From NCBI GenBank assembly GCA_963702995.1, contig OY969783.1, positions 5,456,001-5,520,000 on the forward strand: DNA of 64,000 nucleotides, given 5' to 3'. This DNA comes from MFD04580-c1 sp963702995. GTDB lineage: Bacteria > Planctomycetota > Phycisphaerae > Tepidisphaerales > Tepidisphaeraceae. How positions within the stretch are numbered: the first letter of the stretch is position 1; the number at the start of each line of letters is the position of its first letter. The translations under genes and the position numbers were made by a program. The notes beneath the pieces are model-generated. The model searched no databases. It saw only the letters and a program-made list of their open reading frames with translations, and had not been told where the DNA came from. This document shows positions 45,398 through 54,579 of the stretch, one piece after another.

Positions 45398-46546
45398 ATG
45401 ATTCCCCTTCGTACCGATTGCCCTCTGCGCTCAACGCCGTACATGAATTGGGCGCTGATCGCCCTCAATGCCCTCGTCTATCTCCTCCAGCAGGTCCCCT
45501 TCGGCACACAGCTCCCCTGGTATCACCATTACGTCCTGACCACCCGCGAGCCGCAGTTGCTCAACTACTTCACGTACGCCTTTCTGCACGGCAGCCCGAT
45601 GCACCTGATCGGGAACATGCTCTTCCTGTACGTCTTTGGGAATAACGTCAATGACAAGATGGGCCACCTTGGCTACCTCGCGTACTACCTCGCCGGCGGC
45701 GTCTTCGCCGGAATCGCGTATGTCCTGACCCAGGGGGGCGATACCAGCGTCATCGGCGCCAGCGGGGCCATCGCGGCCGTCACGGGGGCTTACCTCGTCC
45801 TGTTCCCCCAGTCGCACGTCACGCTCCTGATCTTCTTCTACATCGTCGGGACCTATGAGATCGCCAGCTTCTGGTTCATCGCCTTCTTCTTCGCCCAGGA
45901 CCTTGTCCTGAACCACGTCGAGGACAGCGTCGCGCACATGGCGCACATCGGCGGGACCGTCTTCGGCTGTGCGATTTGCCTCACCCTGCTGGCGACGGGG
46001 ATGCTCCCGCGCGACCAGTTTGACGTGGTCGCGCTGATCAAGCAGTGGAACCGTCGCCGCCAGTACCGGGACGCGGTGAGCAGCGGCTGGAACCCCTATC
46101 TGACGCCGGTCGCCCCGGCCCCGTCGGTCAACTTCCGGCGGACGCCGCCCCCTCCGCCCGACCCACGCCAGGCCCAGATCACCGACCTCCGCGCCGAGAT
46201 CGCCGAATCAGTCGCCAGCCACGACCTGCCCCGCGCCGCCGATCGATACCTAAGGCTGAAGAACATCGACAAAGACCAGGTCCTCTCCCGCCAGGCCCAG
46301 CTCGATGTCGCCAACCAACTCGCCGGCCAGCAACTCTACCCCCAGGCCGTCGAGGCGTACGAGCTTTTCCTGCGCCACTACCCCAAGTTCGAACAGATCG
46401 AGCAGGTGGAGCTGATGCTTGGCATCATCTATGCCCGCTACATTCTTCAGTACCTCCGCGCCCGCGAGCTTCTCGTCAAAGCCAGCGCCCGCCTCCACGG
46501 CGACCGCGAGCTCTCCATGGCCCGGACCGAACTGGCGCAGGATTGA
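45398..46546 (+). CDS. Rhomboid intramembrane serine protease with C-terminal TPR region
   Basis: 382 residues. The first 215 form six membrane helices of a rhomboid: 'FLHGSPMHLIGNMLFLYVFG' in the H-x-x-x-H-x-x-x-N pattern, catalytic Ser in 'SVIGASGAIAAVTGAYL' near residue 120, and catalytic His in 'VAHMAHIGGTVFG' near 183. Residues 235-265 are a proline-rich linker. The last 120 residues are helical repeats ('DVANQLAGQQLYPQAVEAYE', 'LMLGIIYARYILQYLRA') like TPRs, which would lie in the cytoplasm and may select partners. Substrate unknown. Confidence 0.92.
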   Translation: MIPLRTDCPLRSTPYMNWALIALNALVYLLQQVPFGTQLPWYHHYVLTTREPQLLNYFTYAFLHGSPMHLIGNMLFLYVFGNNVNDKMGHLGYLAYYLAGGVFAGIAYVLTQGGDTSVIGASGAIAAVTGAYLVLFPQSHVTLLIFFYIVGTYEIASFWFIAFFFAQDLVLNHVEDSVAHMAHIGGTVFGCAICLTLLATGMLPRDQFDVVALIKQWNRRRQYRDAVSSGWNPYLTPVAPAPSVNFRRTPPPPPDPRQAQITDLRAEIAESVASHDLPRAADRYLRLKNIDKDQVLSRQAQLDVANQLAGQQLYPQAVEAYELFLRHYPKFEQIEQVELMLGIIYARYILQYLRARELLVKASARLHGDRELSMARTELAQD

Positions 46547-46637
46547 GCCGCTGCTGGCCAGCAGCAGGCCATGAAGGCCGGACAGTGCGGTCTGGCCACT
46601 ACTGAAATGCAGGGTCGTTCCATGTTGACCCCGCGGG

Positions 46638-47237
46638 CTATTTCCCGCCGGGGAACTGAAATCGCTGCTCGGCCGCGTCTTGATTGCCGATCTTGATCGC
46701 ACGGATTTCGCGGATTGTCCAGCCCGAGCCGCTTTGCTCCCAGTCGAGCTCCCACGTGGTCGGGAACTGGCGGCCCGCGAGGACATCGGTGTCCGTCCAG
46801 ACGACGATGCTGGTCGTCACCAGTCCGCCTTGCCGGCGCGCATCCTCCACCTTTGACGACGCGGACCGCAGCCCGATCGCCTTCACCTTGATCTCCGCTT
46901 CGGCCACCAGTTCATCCCGCGAGGAGTAGACGGTCGGCCGCCCCGGGAGGCCGGGGATGGAAAGGCTGACCTGGGGGTCCATCAACGCTTTCACCTTCGG
47001 CCAGTCCTGAGTCTCGACTCCTTTGACCAGTTCCGTCGAGCGGCGGGTGCATTGCTCGATCGGCGTCTCGACCAGGTAGCTGGCGATCGCCAGGATCACG
47101 CCGAGCACGGCCACGCCGAGCCCGCTGATCTTCAGCCGCGGGTTTGTTCGATTATTCCCGCTCCACCACAGGGCGACGCCGGCGACGACGATCAGGGCGG
47201 GAAGCCACCACGGCGGGTTGAAAATCAGTTCGTACAT
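46638..47237 (-). CDS. Small two-helix membrane protein with NTF2-like domain
   Basis: A 199-residue protein. Two N-terminal membrane helices ('WWLPALIVVAGVALWW' and 'ISGLGVAVLGVILAIASYL') precede a soluble domain from residue 60 ('TRRSTELVKGVETQDWPKVK' to 'GWTIREIRAIKIGNQ') that resembles SnoaL/NTF2-type folds in strand order. Its function is unknown. It is convergent with the rhomboid gene (92-base gap) and divergent from the Maf gene. Confidence 0.75.
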   Translation of the reverse strand: MYELIFNPPWWLPALIVVAGVALWWSGNNRTNPRLKISGLGVAVLGVILAIASYLVETPIEQCTRRSTELVKGVETQDWPKVKALMDPQVSLSIPGLPGRPTVYSSRDELVAEAEIKVKAIGLRSASSKVEDARRQGGLVTTSIVVWTDTDVLAGRQFPTTWELDWEQSGSGWTIREIRAIKIGNQDAAEQRFQFPGGK

Positions 47238-47429
47238 GAGCGGTTAATTGCCTTTCAAGCTCCGGGAGGGGAGCGTCCGATAACGCCGAGAGAGCGACGC
47301 CCAAACGAGCCGCCGTCACGCCGGTCGGCCGCCGATGGGGTGCCAGACGTCGGCCCGTCGAGGCGCGGCAGCGTGAAGGCGCTGGCGGCGTCGAGGCGCT
47401 GGACGCGTCGGTGGGGACGCTAACGCCGG

Positions 47430-49478
47430 ATGACGATGACCGCAAGATCGCAGACGCTCGACGCCTCGACCCGGTTCATCCTGCCGGACGACGCGCCGTA
47501 CCTGCGCAATCTCGCCGCGCTCTGGCAGTCGGACCCGGCGCTGGCCCGGCGGCTCGAAGCGACGCACGGGCAGCCCTCGTACCCGGTCCAGGCCTCCCGC
47601 GCCGGCGCGCCGACCGTCGCCGTCCCCGCCCCAGCTAGGCCCGCCGTGGCCGGCGCGGCGGAGCGGCCGCTCTTCCTCCACAGCCGCTACGAGCCGCTGG
47701 AGGAAGCCCAACGGCTCGCCGACGCGGTCGATGTCCAGCACAACGCGGGCTTTGTCTGCCACGGCTTCGGGCTGGGGTATCACGTCCAGGCCCTGGTTGA
47801 CCGGGCGGGGGAGCATTCGGTCTTCCTCATTTTCGAGCCGGACCTGTTGCTTCTGCGGACCGCCTTCGAACACCGCGACTACTCGGCCATGATCGAGAAG
47901 CGCCGCCTCTGCATCTTCGATCGCCCCGACAAATCGGAGCTGCTGGTCCGTCTGACCCCGCACATGGCGACGCTGTCCCTTGGCCTGGCCACCCTCGTCC
48001 ACACCCCCAGCTTGCGCGTCGCGCCCGAGTTCCATCAGCAGATGACCGCGTGGCTCGACGAGTACGCCTCGTTCGCCAAGACGAGCCTGAACACCCTCCT
48101 GCTCAACAGCAAGCGAACGGCGGAGAACATCGCTCGCAACGTCGGCTGGTACGTCAGCGCGCCGTCGCTCGCGCGGCTCAAGGATCGTTTCGCGGGCAAG
48201 CCTGCGATCATCGTCTCGGCAGGGCCTTCTCTCCGGAAGAACAAGCACCTGCTGCGCGAGGCGCGCGAAGGCGCCGTGATCGTCGCCGTCCAGACGACGC
48301 TGCGGCCGCTCCTGGAGATGGGGGTCGAGCCGCACTTCGTCACCTCACTCGATTATCACGAGATCTGCACGCGATTCTTCGAAGGCCTCCCGCCGACGAT
48401 TCGCACCGAGCTGATCGCCGAGCCGAAGGCGACCAGCGGCGTCTTCGCGATGCACCCCGGGCCGCTGTCGCTCCTGGGGAACGATTTCGCCGAGGGGCTG
48501 CTTCGGGAAATGCGTTTGAACAAGCCCTCTCTCACTCCCGGCGCGACGGTGGCTCACCTCGCGTTCTACCTGACGGAGTTCCTGGGGTGCGACCCGGTGG
48601 TTTTCGTCGGGCAGGACCTCGGCTTTTCCGACGGGCTCTGTTACGCGCCCGGCACCAGTTACGAGGATGTGTGGCGGCCGGAACTGGGCCGGTTCTGCAC
48701 GGTGGAAATGAAGCAGTGGGACCAGATCGTCCGCGAGCGATTCATCCTCCGCCGAATCCCGGACTACCAGGGCCGCCCGATGTACACCGAAGAGCGGCTC
48801 TTCACCTACCTTCAGCAGTTCGAGCGCGACTTCGCCGGCACGCGGCGCCGCGTCATCGACGCGACCGAAGGGGGGGCCGCCAAACGTGGCGCCGAGGTGA
48901 TGCCGCTGGCCCAGGTCCTGGAAACCTACTGCAGCTCGCCGCTCGATATTGAGCTGCCGCCGCATCCCGGCCTGAACAGCGCTCGGCTGAAAGAGGCCGA
49001 AGGCTGCATCCTACGCCGCCGCGATGAGGCCGAGGAGATCGAGCGCATCGGGCAAGAGACGCTGCCGCTGCTGGAAGAGATTCGCGACCACGTCGCCGAT
49101 CAGCCCCGCGTCAACCGGGGGATTACACGCATTGACGCGCTCCGCGGCCGCATGAACGAACTGGGGGCGACGTACGACCTGGTCACCCAGTTGACGCAAA
49201 AGACTCAGCTCGACCGCTTCGCCGCCGACCGAAAGCTCTCGTCCGTGAAGCTCGACCCGCTCGAGCGCCAGCGGCGTCAGGTCGGCCGGGACATCGAGAA
49301 CGTCCGCGGCGTGCTGGCGGCCGCGAAGCGGTTCCAGGTTCTGATGGACGAAGTGATTGACCGCCTCAGCGACCGGTCGAGCTTCGCTGCGCGAGCCGAC
49401 GGCGGAGGCGCGCAGCGCGGCGTAATGAGGCCGTCGTGGACCGTCCCAGGCAAGTCTGCCGTGTGCGCGGCGATATGA
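47430..49478 (+). CDS. Maf/DUF115 glycosyltransferase (motility accessory factor type)
   Basis: A 682-residue protein of the MAF_flag10 family, which transfers nonulosonic acids to serine or threonine of flagellin in other bacteria. Seen: 'NAGFVCHGFGLGYHVQALVD' and 'VFLIFEPDLLLLRTAFEHRD' in the N-terminal domain, then the core 'AIIVSAGPSLRKNKHLLREA', 'IVAVQTTLRPLLEMGVEPHF', 'SLDYHEICTRFFEG' and 'DPVVFVGQDLGFSDG'. The last 150 residues are helical. It leads a set with a CMP-sugar synthetase, NeuB and NeuC, which fits sugar transfer. No flagellin gene is in the window, so the acceptor is open. Residues after about 660 may be altered since the 3' end abuts a dispersed repeat. Confidence 0.88.
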   Translation: MTMTARSQTLDASTRFILPDDAPYLRNLAALWQSDPALARRLEATHGQPSYPVQASRAGAPTVAVPAPARPAVAGAAERPLFLHSRYEPLEEAQRLADAVDVQHNAGFVCHGFGLGYHVQALVDRAGEHSVFLIFEPDLLLLRTAFEHRDYSAMIEKRRLCIFDRPDKSELLVRLTPHMATLSLGLATLVHTPSLRVAPEFHQQMTAWLDEYASFAKTSLNTLLLNSKRTAENIARNVGWYVSAPSLARLKDRFAGKPAIIVSAGPSLRKNKHLLREAREGAVIVAVQTTLRPLLEMGVEPHFVTSLDYHEICTRFFEGLPPTIRTELIAEPKATSGVFAMHPGPLSLLGNDFAEGLLREMRLNKPSLTPGATVAHLAFYLTEFLGCDPVVFVGQDLGFSDGLCYAPGTSYEDVWRPELGRFCTVEMKQWDQIVRERFILRRIPDYQGRPMYTEERLFTYLQQFERDFAGTRRRVIDATEGGAAKRGAEVMPLAQVLETYCSSPLDIELPPHPGLNSARLKEAEGCILRRRDEAEEIERIGQETLPLLEEIRDHVADQPRVNRGITRIDALRGRMNELGATYDLVTQLTQKTQLDRFAADRKLSSVKLDPLERQRRQVGRDIENVRGVLAAAKRFQVLMDEVIDRLSDRSSFAARADGGGAQRGVMRPSWTVPGKSAVCAAI

Positions 49479-49484
49479 ACTTAT

Positions 49485-49599
49485 GTGCCGCCGGTGCCCT
49501 CACCGGCGGGCGTTTCGTGTCGTCGGCAAGACCGCCGGTGCGGGCACCGGCGGCACTTTGATTCGCCACGGCACGCGCTGATTCAGATGGAGCGGCCCA
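49485..49599. repeat. Dispersed hairpin 'CACCGGCGG', copy 2
   Basis: Arms gtgccgccggtgccctcacc (from 49485) and ggtgcgggcaccggcggcac (to 49555), followed after a short spacer by atggagcggccca (49587-49599), as in copy 1 at 41978-42091. It starts six bases after the Maf stop. Confidence 0.85.
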
Positions 49600-49637
49600 C
49601 TCGGCGTCCGACTGCCCGCCGATTTCGAGATCGAAAC

Positions 49638-51385
49638 ATGACCCAGCTTCCGCCGACCGCAGAACGTTCGCCGACCGCTGAACGTTCGTGGGCCGATCTG
49701 GCCCGGGACATGGTGCCGGTGCACGACGTGGCCGACCGCCCGACGACGATGACCGTCGTAGCGACCCTCTCCATCCTCGACGAAGCGGCCCAGAAGAACA
49801 GCGCGACGCGCTGTCTGGCGGGTCGTCGCATCCTGGCCCGGGCCCTTGAGCGGCTGTCCCTCACCACTCGCGTCGAGGCGGCCGCGATCCTCTGCTGGGA
49901 CGATCAGGCCGGGGCCGTTTCCGCCGCGATCGATGAAGTGACGTCGCGGCGCGATTGGGGTGGGACGCTGCTGCTCCGGCTGATTGCGAAGGGCGATCGG
50001 CAGGTCCCGCCTCAAATGGCGGCGATCGCGGCGGCGCACCGCTGGTCGGACGGATGGCGTGGCGGGCTGCTTGGGACCTGTGACTTTGATCGCGGTTTCC
50101 ATGGCCCCTGGGTACATGAAGTGGTCCGCGACGCCGAGGCCGACGGCGCCCTGCTGATCGACGCGGCGTCCGTTTTTCTCGACCCCGCGCTGGTCGATGG
50201 GCTGGTTGCGCACGCGGCAGCGCACCCGAGCAGCGACTCTGTTTCACGCCAGCGGCCCCCGGGCTCGCCGGCGCGATCGTCCGGGTAGGGCTGCTGGAGA
50301 AGCTGGCCAGCGAGCGGAGCCATCCCGGGAAGCTGCTGCACTATTCACCGACGGTCATCAGCCGCGAAATGCTGGGCGGCGAAGCCTGCGCGCCCGCCCC
50401 GACGCCGGTCGCTCGTTCGCTTCACAATTTTGCGATCCGGTCCGATCGTCAGGCCGCTCGCGCCGCGGCCTGGCTCAACGGCGACGGCTCGCCCCCGCCG
50501 GACGCCGAATCGCTGGTCGCCCGCGCCGGGTCAACCCGGGCGGTGGATCGGCTGCCGCGCGATATCGTGCTCGAGCTGACAACCCGTCGCGCCACGCGGC
50601 CGATCTTCTGGCCCGGCCGTTATCTCGACACCCGCCGCCTCGACATGACGCTCGAGATCGCCCGCCGTGTGATCGAGCAGGCGGCGGAGCTCGATGGCAC
50701 GCGGCTGACACTGGCCGGCTTGGGCGATCCGCTCCTCTCCCCCCACGCGCTGGATATCATCGCGGCCGCGTCCGGCGCGGGGTTGGCGGTGCACGTCGAG
50801 AGCGACTTTTGCGGTGTCGATGCGGGCGTGATCCGCGCCCTCGCGGCGTCGGCGGCCGACGTGGTGTCGGTGCATCTCCATGCGACCAGCGTGGAAACCT
50901 ATCAGGCGGTGATGGGCGTGGACGGCTATCGCGAAGCGCTGATGAATGTTCAGGCATTCGTCATGGAAAGGGCCACGCGACGGTCTCTGCTCCCCATCCT
51001 GGCGCCGCTCTTCTTCAAGTGCGGGGAGAACCTCGCTGAGATGGAGGCGTTCTACGACCAATGGCTCCGCGCAGTCGGGGTCGCCGTGCTCGACGGGCCC
51101 AGCGACTTCGCGGGGCAGATCCCCGACCGCGGCGCGGTGGACATGTGCCCGCCGCGACGACGCCCGTGCGCGCGGATTGCCAGCCGGCTCACCGTACTGA
51201 GCGACGGGCGGTACGTCTCGTGCGAGCAGGACGTTTTGGGCACGGCGGCCGCCGGCTCGGTCTGGATGAACCGTCTTGCCGATATCTGGGCAGGGCCGGT
51301 CGCACGGCTTCGAGCAAGCCATGAACAAAACGACTGGGCGCTTCAGCCCTTGTGCGCCGGCTGTCGCGACTGGCATCGCCCGTAG
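49638..51385 (+). CDS. SpsF-like nucleotidyltransferase fused to a cysteine-less radical-SAM domain with SPASM-like cysteines, one frameshift
   Basis: Composite of 582 residues. Residues 1-240 look like a nucleotidyltransferase of the CMP-sugar synthetase/SpsF type: 'LAGRRILARALERLSL', 'DGALLIDAASVFLDPALVDG', 'TPAAPGLAGAIVRVGLLEKL'. The rest looks like a radical-SAM barrel: 'RDIVLELTTRRATRPIFWPG', 'LTLAGLGDPLLSPHALDIIA'. At the place of the CxxxCxxC loop there is no cysteine. The C-terminus does have SPASM-type cysteines ('DMCPPRRRPCAR', 'DGRYVSCEQDV', 'LQPLCAGCRDW'). The frame breaks at 50242-50244, where ttt should be tttt. Start MTQLPPTAERS at 49638. Probably acts on a nucleotide sugar in this nonulosonic-acid cluster; activity unproven. 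Confidence 0.75.
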
Positions 51386-51441
51386 CGCTAAGACCCGACA
51401 TGACGGCATTTTCAGTAAGCCCTGTCCCCGGAGCGTCCGAT

Positions 51442-52230
51442 ATGAAAGTGTTAGCCGTTATTCTGGCGCGCGCGGGAAGTGCGGGCTTGAGGGACAAACA
51501 CCTGCTTCCGCTGCTTGGGCGGCCGGTCATCTCCTATACGTTCGACCACGCCGCCGCGGCGACGCGACTATGCCGGGTCGCCCTCAGCACCGATTGTCCC
51601 CGCCTGCGACGCCTTGCCGACGCCGCCGGGGTCGAAACGATCGATCGCCCCGCGGCGCTCGCGACCGCCGCCGCCTCGGTCCAGGATTGCCTTCTGCACG
51701 CCCTGGACGCCATCGAATCGCGCGGAGCGGCCGGAGGGGCGCCGTTCCGAGCCGACGCCCTCGTGCTGCTGTACGGGAACGTACCGGTACGGGCGGCCGG
51801 GCTGATCGACCGGGCCGTGGCCCTGCTCGCGGCGAGCGGCTGCGACTCGGTTCGGAGCTTTTGCCCGGTCGGCAAGTGGCATCCGGCATGGATGTCTCGA
51901 CTGGCCGGCCCGTCGGGCGATGTCGTCGAGCCGCTGACGCCGGGGAGCATCCACCGGCGACAGGACCTCGACCCGCTCGTGCTGCATGACGGCGGCGTGG
52001 TCGCGGTGACACGCAGCTCGATGTTGCGCGGGCGGGCGACCCCCAACGATCCCCACGCCTTCTTTGGCGCCGACCGTCGGGGCTTCGAAGTGGGCGCGGG
52101 CGACAACGTGGAGATCGACGCGCCGCGCGACCTCTACTACGCCGAGGCGGTCCTGCGGGAGCGCCAGGCGACGGTGGGGCAACCGGCGGCGGCCGGCGGC
52201 CGGTCCCACCAGGCGGGAGTGGCGGCCTGA
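51442..52230 (+). CDS. Acylneuraminate cytidylyltransferase family protein (CMP-nonulosonic acid synthetase)
   Basis: 262 residues. The N-terminal nucleotide-binding motif 'ILARAGSAGLRDKHLLPLLG' corresponds to the 'ARxGSKGxxxKN' of NeuA-type enzymes, which activate sialic, legionaminic or pseudaminic acid with CTP. 'RVALSTDCPRLRRLADAAGV' and 'DALVLLYGNVPVRAAGLID' are further family regions. The second usually reads 'LQPTSPLR', so the 'LYGNVPVR' variant is notable. The start at 51442 is supported by ggag eight bases upstream. It is followed by neuB after 45 bases. No C-terminal phosphatase domain. Confidence 0.85.
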   Translation: MKVLAVILARAGSAGLRDKHLLPLLGRPVISYTFDHAAAATRLCRVALSTDCPRLRRLADAAGVETIDRPAALATAAASVQDCLLHALDAIESRGAAGGAPFRADALVLLYGNVPVRAAGLIDRAVALLAASGCDSVRSFCPVGKWHPAWMSRLAGPSGDVVEPLTPGSIHRRQDLDPLVLHDGGVVAVTRSSMLRGRATPNDPHAFFGADRRGFEVGAGDNVEIDAPRDLYYAEAVLRERQATVGQPAAAGGRSHQAGVAA

Positions 52231-52275
52231 GTCGGCGGGGTTGGACCGCAGCGAACGCGTAGGCGGAGAGCGAAC

Positions 52276-53325
52276 ATGAACGTCATGAAATTCGATTCAA
52301 GACTGATTGGCCCGGGCAAGCCGACGCTCATCGTCGCCGAGATCGGCGTCAACCATGACGGCTCGCTGAACAAGGCGCTGGAGCTGGTCCGCATCGCGTC
52401 GATCGCCGGCGCTGACGCCGTCAAGCTGCAAATCTTCCGCACCACCAGCCTCATGCACCCGTCGAGCAAGATGGCGGAGTATCAGAAAGATCGCTCCGGC
52501 AGCCTCGACCCGATCGAGATGCTCCGCCGCTTTGAGCTGAGCACCGAAGATCTGGTCAAGATCGTCAAGCGCATGCGCGAGCTGAAAATGATCCCGCTCG
52601 CCACGCCGTTTTCGACGGTGGATCTGGACCTGGTGGAGAAACTGCGGCTTCCGGCCATCAAGATCGCTTCACCCGACCTCGTCAACCGGCCGCTCCTGGC
52701 GGCGGCCGTCAAGCTCAACAAACCCTTCTTTCTCTCCACCGGCGCGTCAACGCTGGACGAGGTGGCCAAGACCGCCGAATGGATGCGCGGCTGGGCCGCC
52801 GAATTCGCGCTGCTTCATTGTGTGAGCGGCTACCCCGTCCCGTCGGCGCAGGCGCACTTGTGCTGGATCGATGAACTCGCCCGGCAGTTCGATGTGCCGG
52901 TCGGGTATTCCGACCACACCGTCGAGGTGTCGGCCGGCGCTTTCGCGGTGTCCGCCGGAGCGGCGGTAGTGGAGAAACATGTCACCTACGACCGCGAGGC
53001 CCGCGGCCCGGATCATGCGGTCAGCGCGGACGCGACGCAGTTCTGCCGCTATGTGAAGGCGATTCGCGAGGCCGAGGTGTTTCGCGGTATGCCGGGCAAG
53101 CGGGTTCTGGAACTCGAGCAAGACGTGCGCCTGGTCAGCCGTCAGAGCCTGGTCGTTCGTCGAACGATTCAGCCGGGGGAAACCCTCCGGGAAGAGGATC
53201 TGACGGTCCAGCGGCCCGGGACCGGGCTGGCTGCCGCCGAGATCGGAAAGGCGGTCGGCCGCCGAGTGGTCCGGGCCTTGCCGGCCGGCGCCATGCTCCA
53301 ATGGGACATGCTCGAAGCCGCCTGA
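52276..53325 (+). CDS. neuB: Nonulosonic acid synthase (NeuB family)
   Basis: Condenses phosphoenolpyruvate with an N-acetylated hexose (ManNAc or a diacetamido sugar) to a nine-carbon acid. 349 residues: a TIM barrel ('LIVAEIGVNHDGSLNKALEL', 'IASIAGADAVKLQIF', 'IPLATPFS', 'LLHCVSGYPVP', 'VGYSDHTVEVSAG', 'VVEKHVTYDR') and a C-terminal SAF/antifreeze-like domain ('VVRRTIQPGETLREEDLTVQ'). The ggagag six bases before the ATG is a clear ribosome-binding site. The sequence alone does not separate sialic from legionaminic acid synthases. Middle gene of the cytidylyltransferase-neuB-neuC set. Confidence 0.94.
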   Translation: MNVMKFDSRLIGPGKPTLIVAEIGVNHDGSLNKALELVRIASIAGADAVKLQIFRTTSLMHPSSKMAEYQKDRSGSLDPIEMLRRFELSTEDLVKIVKRMRELKMIPLATPFSTVDLDLVEKLRLPAIKIASPDLVNRPLLAAAVKLNKPFFLSTGASTLDEVAKTAEWMRGWAAEFALLHCVSGYPVPSAQAHLCWIDELARQFDVPVGYSDHTVEVSAGAFAVSAGAAVVEKHVTYDREARGPDHAVSADATQFCRYVKAIREAEVFRGMPGKRVLELEQDVRLVSRQSLVVRRTIQPGETLREEDLTVQRPGTGLAAAEIGKAVGRRVVRALPAGAMLQWDMLEAA

Positions 53326-53368
53326 TCCCGGCATCCCGCGGCGACCGCCTCTACCGCTCCGGCGCACC

Positions 53369-54579
53369 ATGCCGAACCGTCAAACGGACGCACCGCCGAA
53401 CGCTCCCCGCATTACGGAGCGCCGCCGCATCTGTTTCGTCACCGGGACGCGCGCCGAATTTGGCCTGATGCGGTCAACGCTTCGTGCGATCGCGTCCGAT
53501 CAGCGGCTGCCCCTCTCCATCATCGCCACCGGAATGCACCTGGACCGTTCTCGAGGGGACGGCCTACGCCAGATCCGCGCTGAGGGCTGGGAGATCACGC
53601 GAACGATCCCCTGGAGCGCGGCCCACTCCAGGACGAGAGCGGGGACCGCTATCGCCAGCGGCGTGGCGATGGCGGGCATCGCGAAGGCGTTGGTCGATCT
53701 GCGGACGCAGGTCGTGCTGGTGGTGGGGGACCGGGTTGAAGCCTTTGCCGCCGCCGCCGCCGCGCACCTCTGCGGGATTCCGGTCGCCCATGTCCATGGC
53801 GGCGATCGGGCGGCGGGCCAAGTGGACGATTCGCTCCGGCACGCGATCACCAAGCTGTCCCACATTCATTTCCCCGCGACGCCCGCCAGTGCCGAACGGC
53901 TGCTGAGGCTCGGCGAGGAGGCATGGCGGATCAAGCGCGTCGGGTCGCCCGGCATCGACGGGGTCACCACGCTCGCCGCGCCGGTTGACGACTTGCGGGC
54001 GGACTTTGGGGAAGTCCCCCGGCGGCGCTTTGCGCTGCTGTTGCTTCATCCAGGCGACCCCGATGAGTCCGTCGAGTATGCCCGCGCGACCCGGGTCGCC
54101 CGGTTGGTCGCGGCAGTCGGCTTTGGTCAGGTTGTTGTCATTTACCCTAACAACGACCCGGGCTCCTCCGGCATCGTGCGGGCGTGGAAGCAGTTGGCCG
54201 CCGGCCCTGACTCGCTCGGCGGCCGCTGGGTTTTCAGGCCCGATGTGCCCCGGCCTCTCTTCCTGGCGTTGCTTCGAGACGCGGCCGTTCTGGTCGGGAA
54301 CAGTTCCAGTGGGATCATTGAGGCCGCCAGCTTTGGCACTCCGGTGATCGACATCGGCCGCCGGCAACAGGGGCGCGAGTGCGGGGCGAACGTCACGCAT
54401 GTCCCATACGGCGGGGCGGCACTCGCCCGCGCCCTGCGATCGGCATGGAACGATGGGCGCCGCTGCGGTACCCGCGTCGAAACATCTACGGCGCGGAGGG
54501 GACCGGCCGCCGGATCGCGAATGGGCTGGCCCGGCTCAAGATCAACCGGCGATTGATGGCAAAGCTGATCGCCTACTGA
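53369..54579 (+). CDS. neuC: Hydrolysing UDP-N-acetylglucosamine-type 2-epimerase (NeuC family), one frameshift
   Basis: Produces the hexosamine substrate of NeuB from a UDP-sugar (UDP-GlcNAc, or the UDP-diacetamido sugar for legionaminic acid). Composite of 403 residues with a GT-B-like double Rossmann fold: 'RICFVTGTRAEFGLMRSTLR', 'VVLVVGDRVEAFAAAAAA', 'IPVAHVHGGDRAAGQVDDSL', 'LVGNSSSGIIEAASFGTPVI'. The frame breaks at 54455-54457 (ggg for gggg). The corrected tail reads APLRYPRRNIYGAEGTGRRI then ANGLARLKINRRLMAKLIAY and ends at 54579. Uncorrected, the tail is Arg/Gly-rich nonsense to 54556. Last gene of the cluster. Confidence 0.92.
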
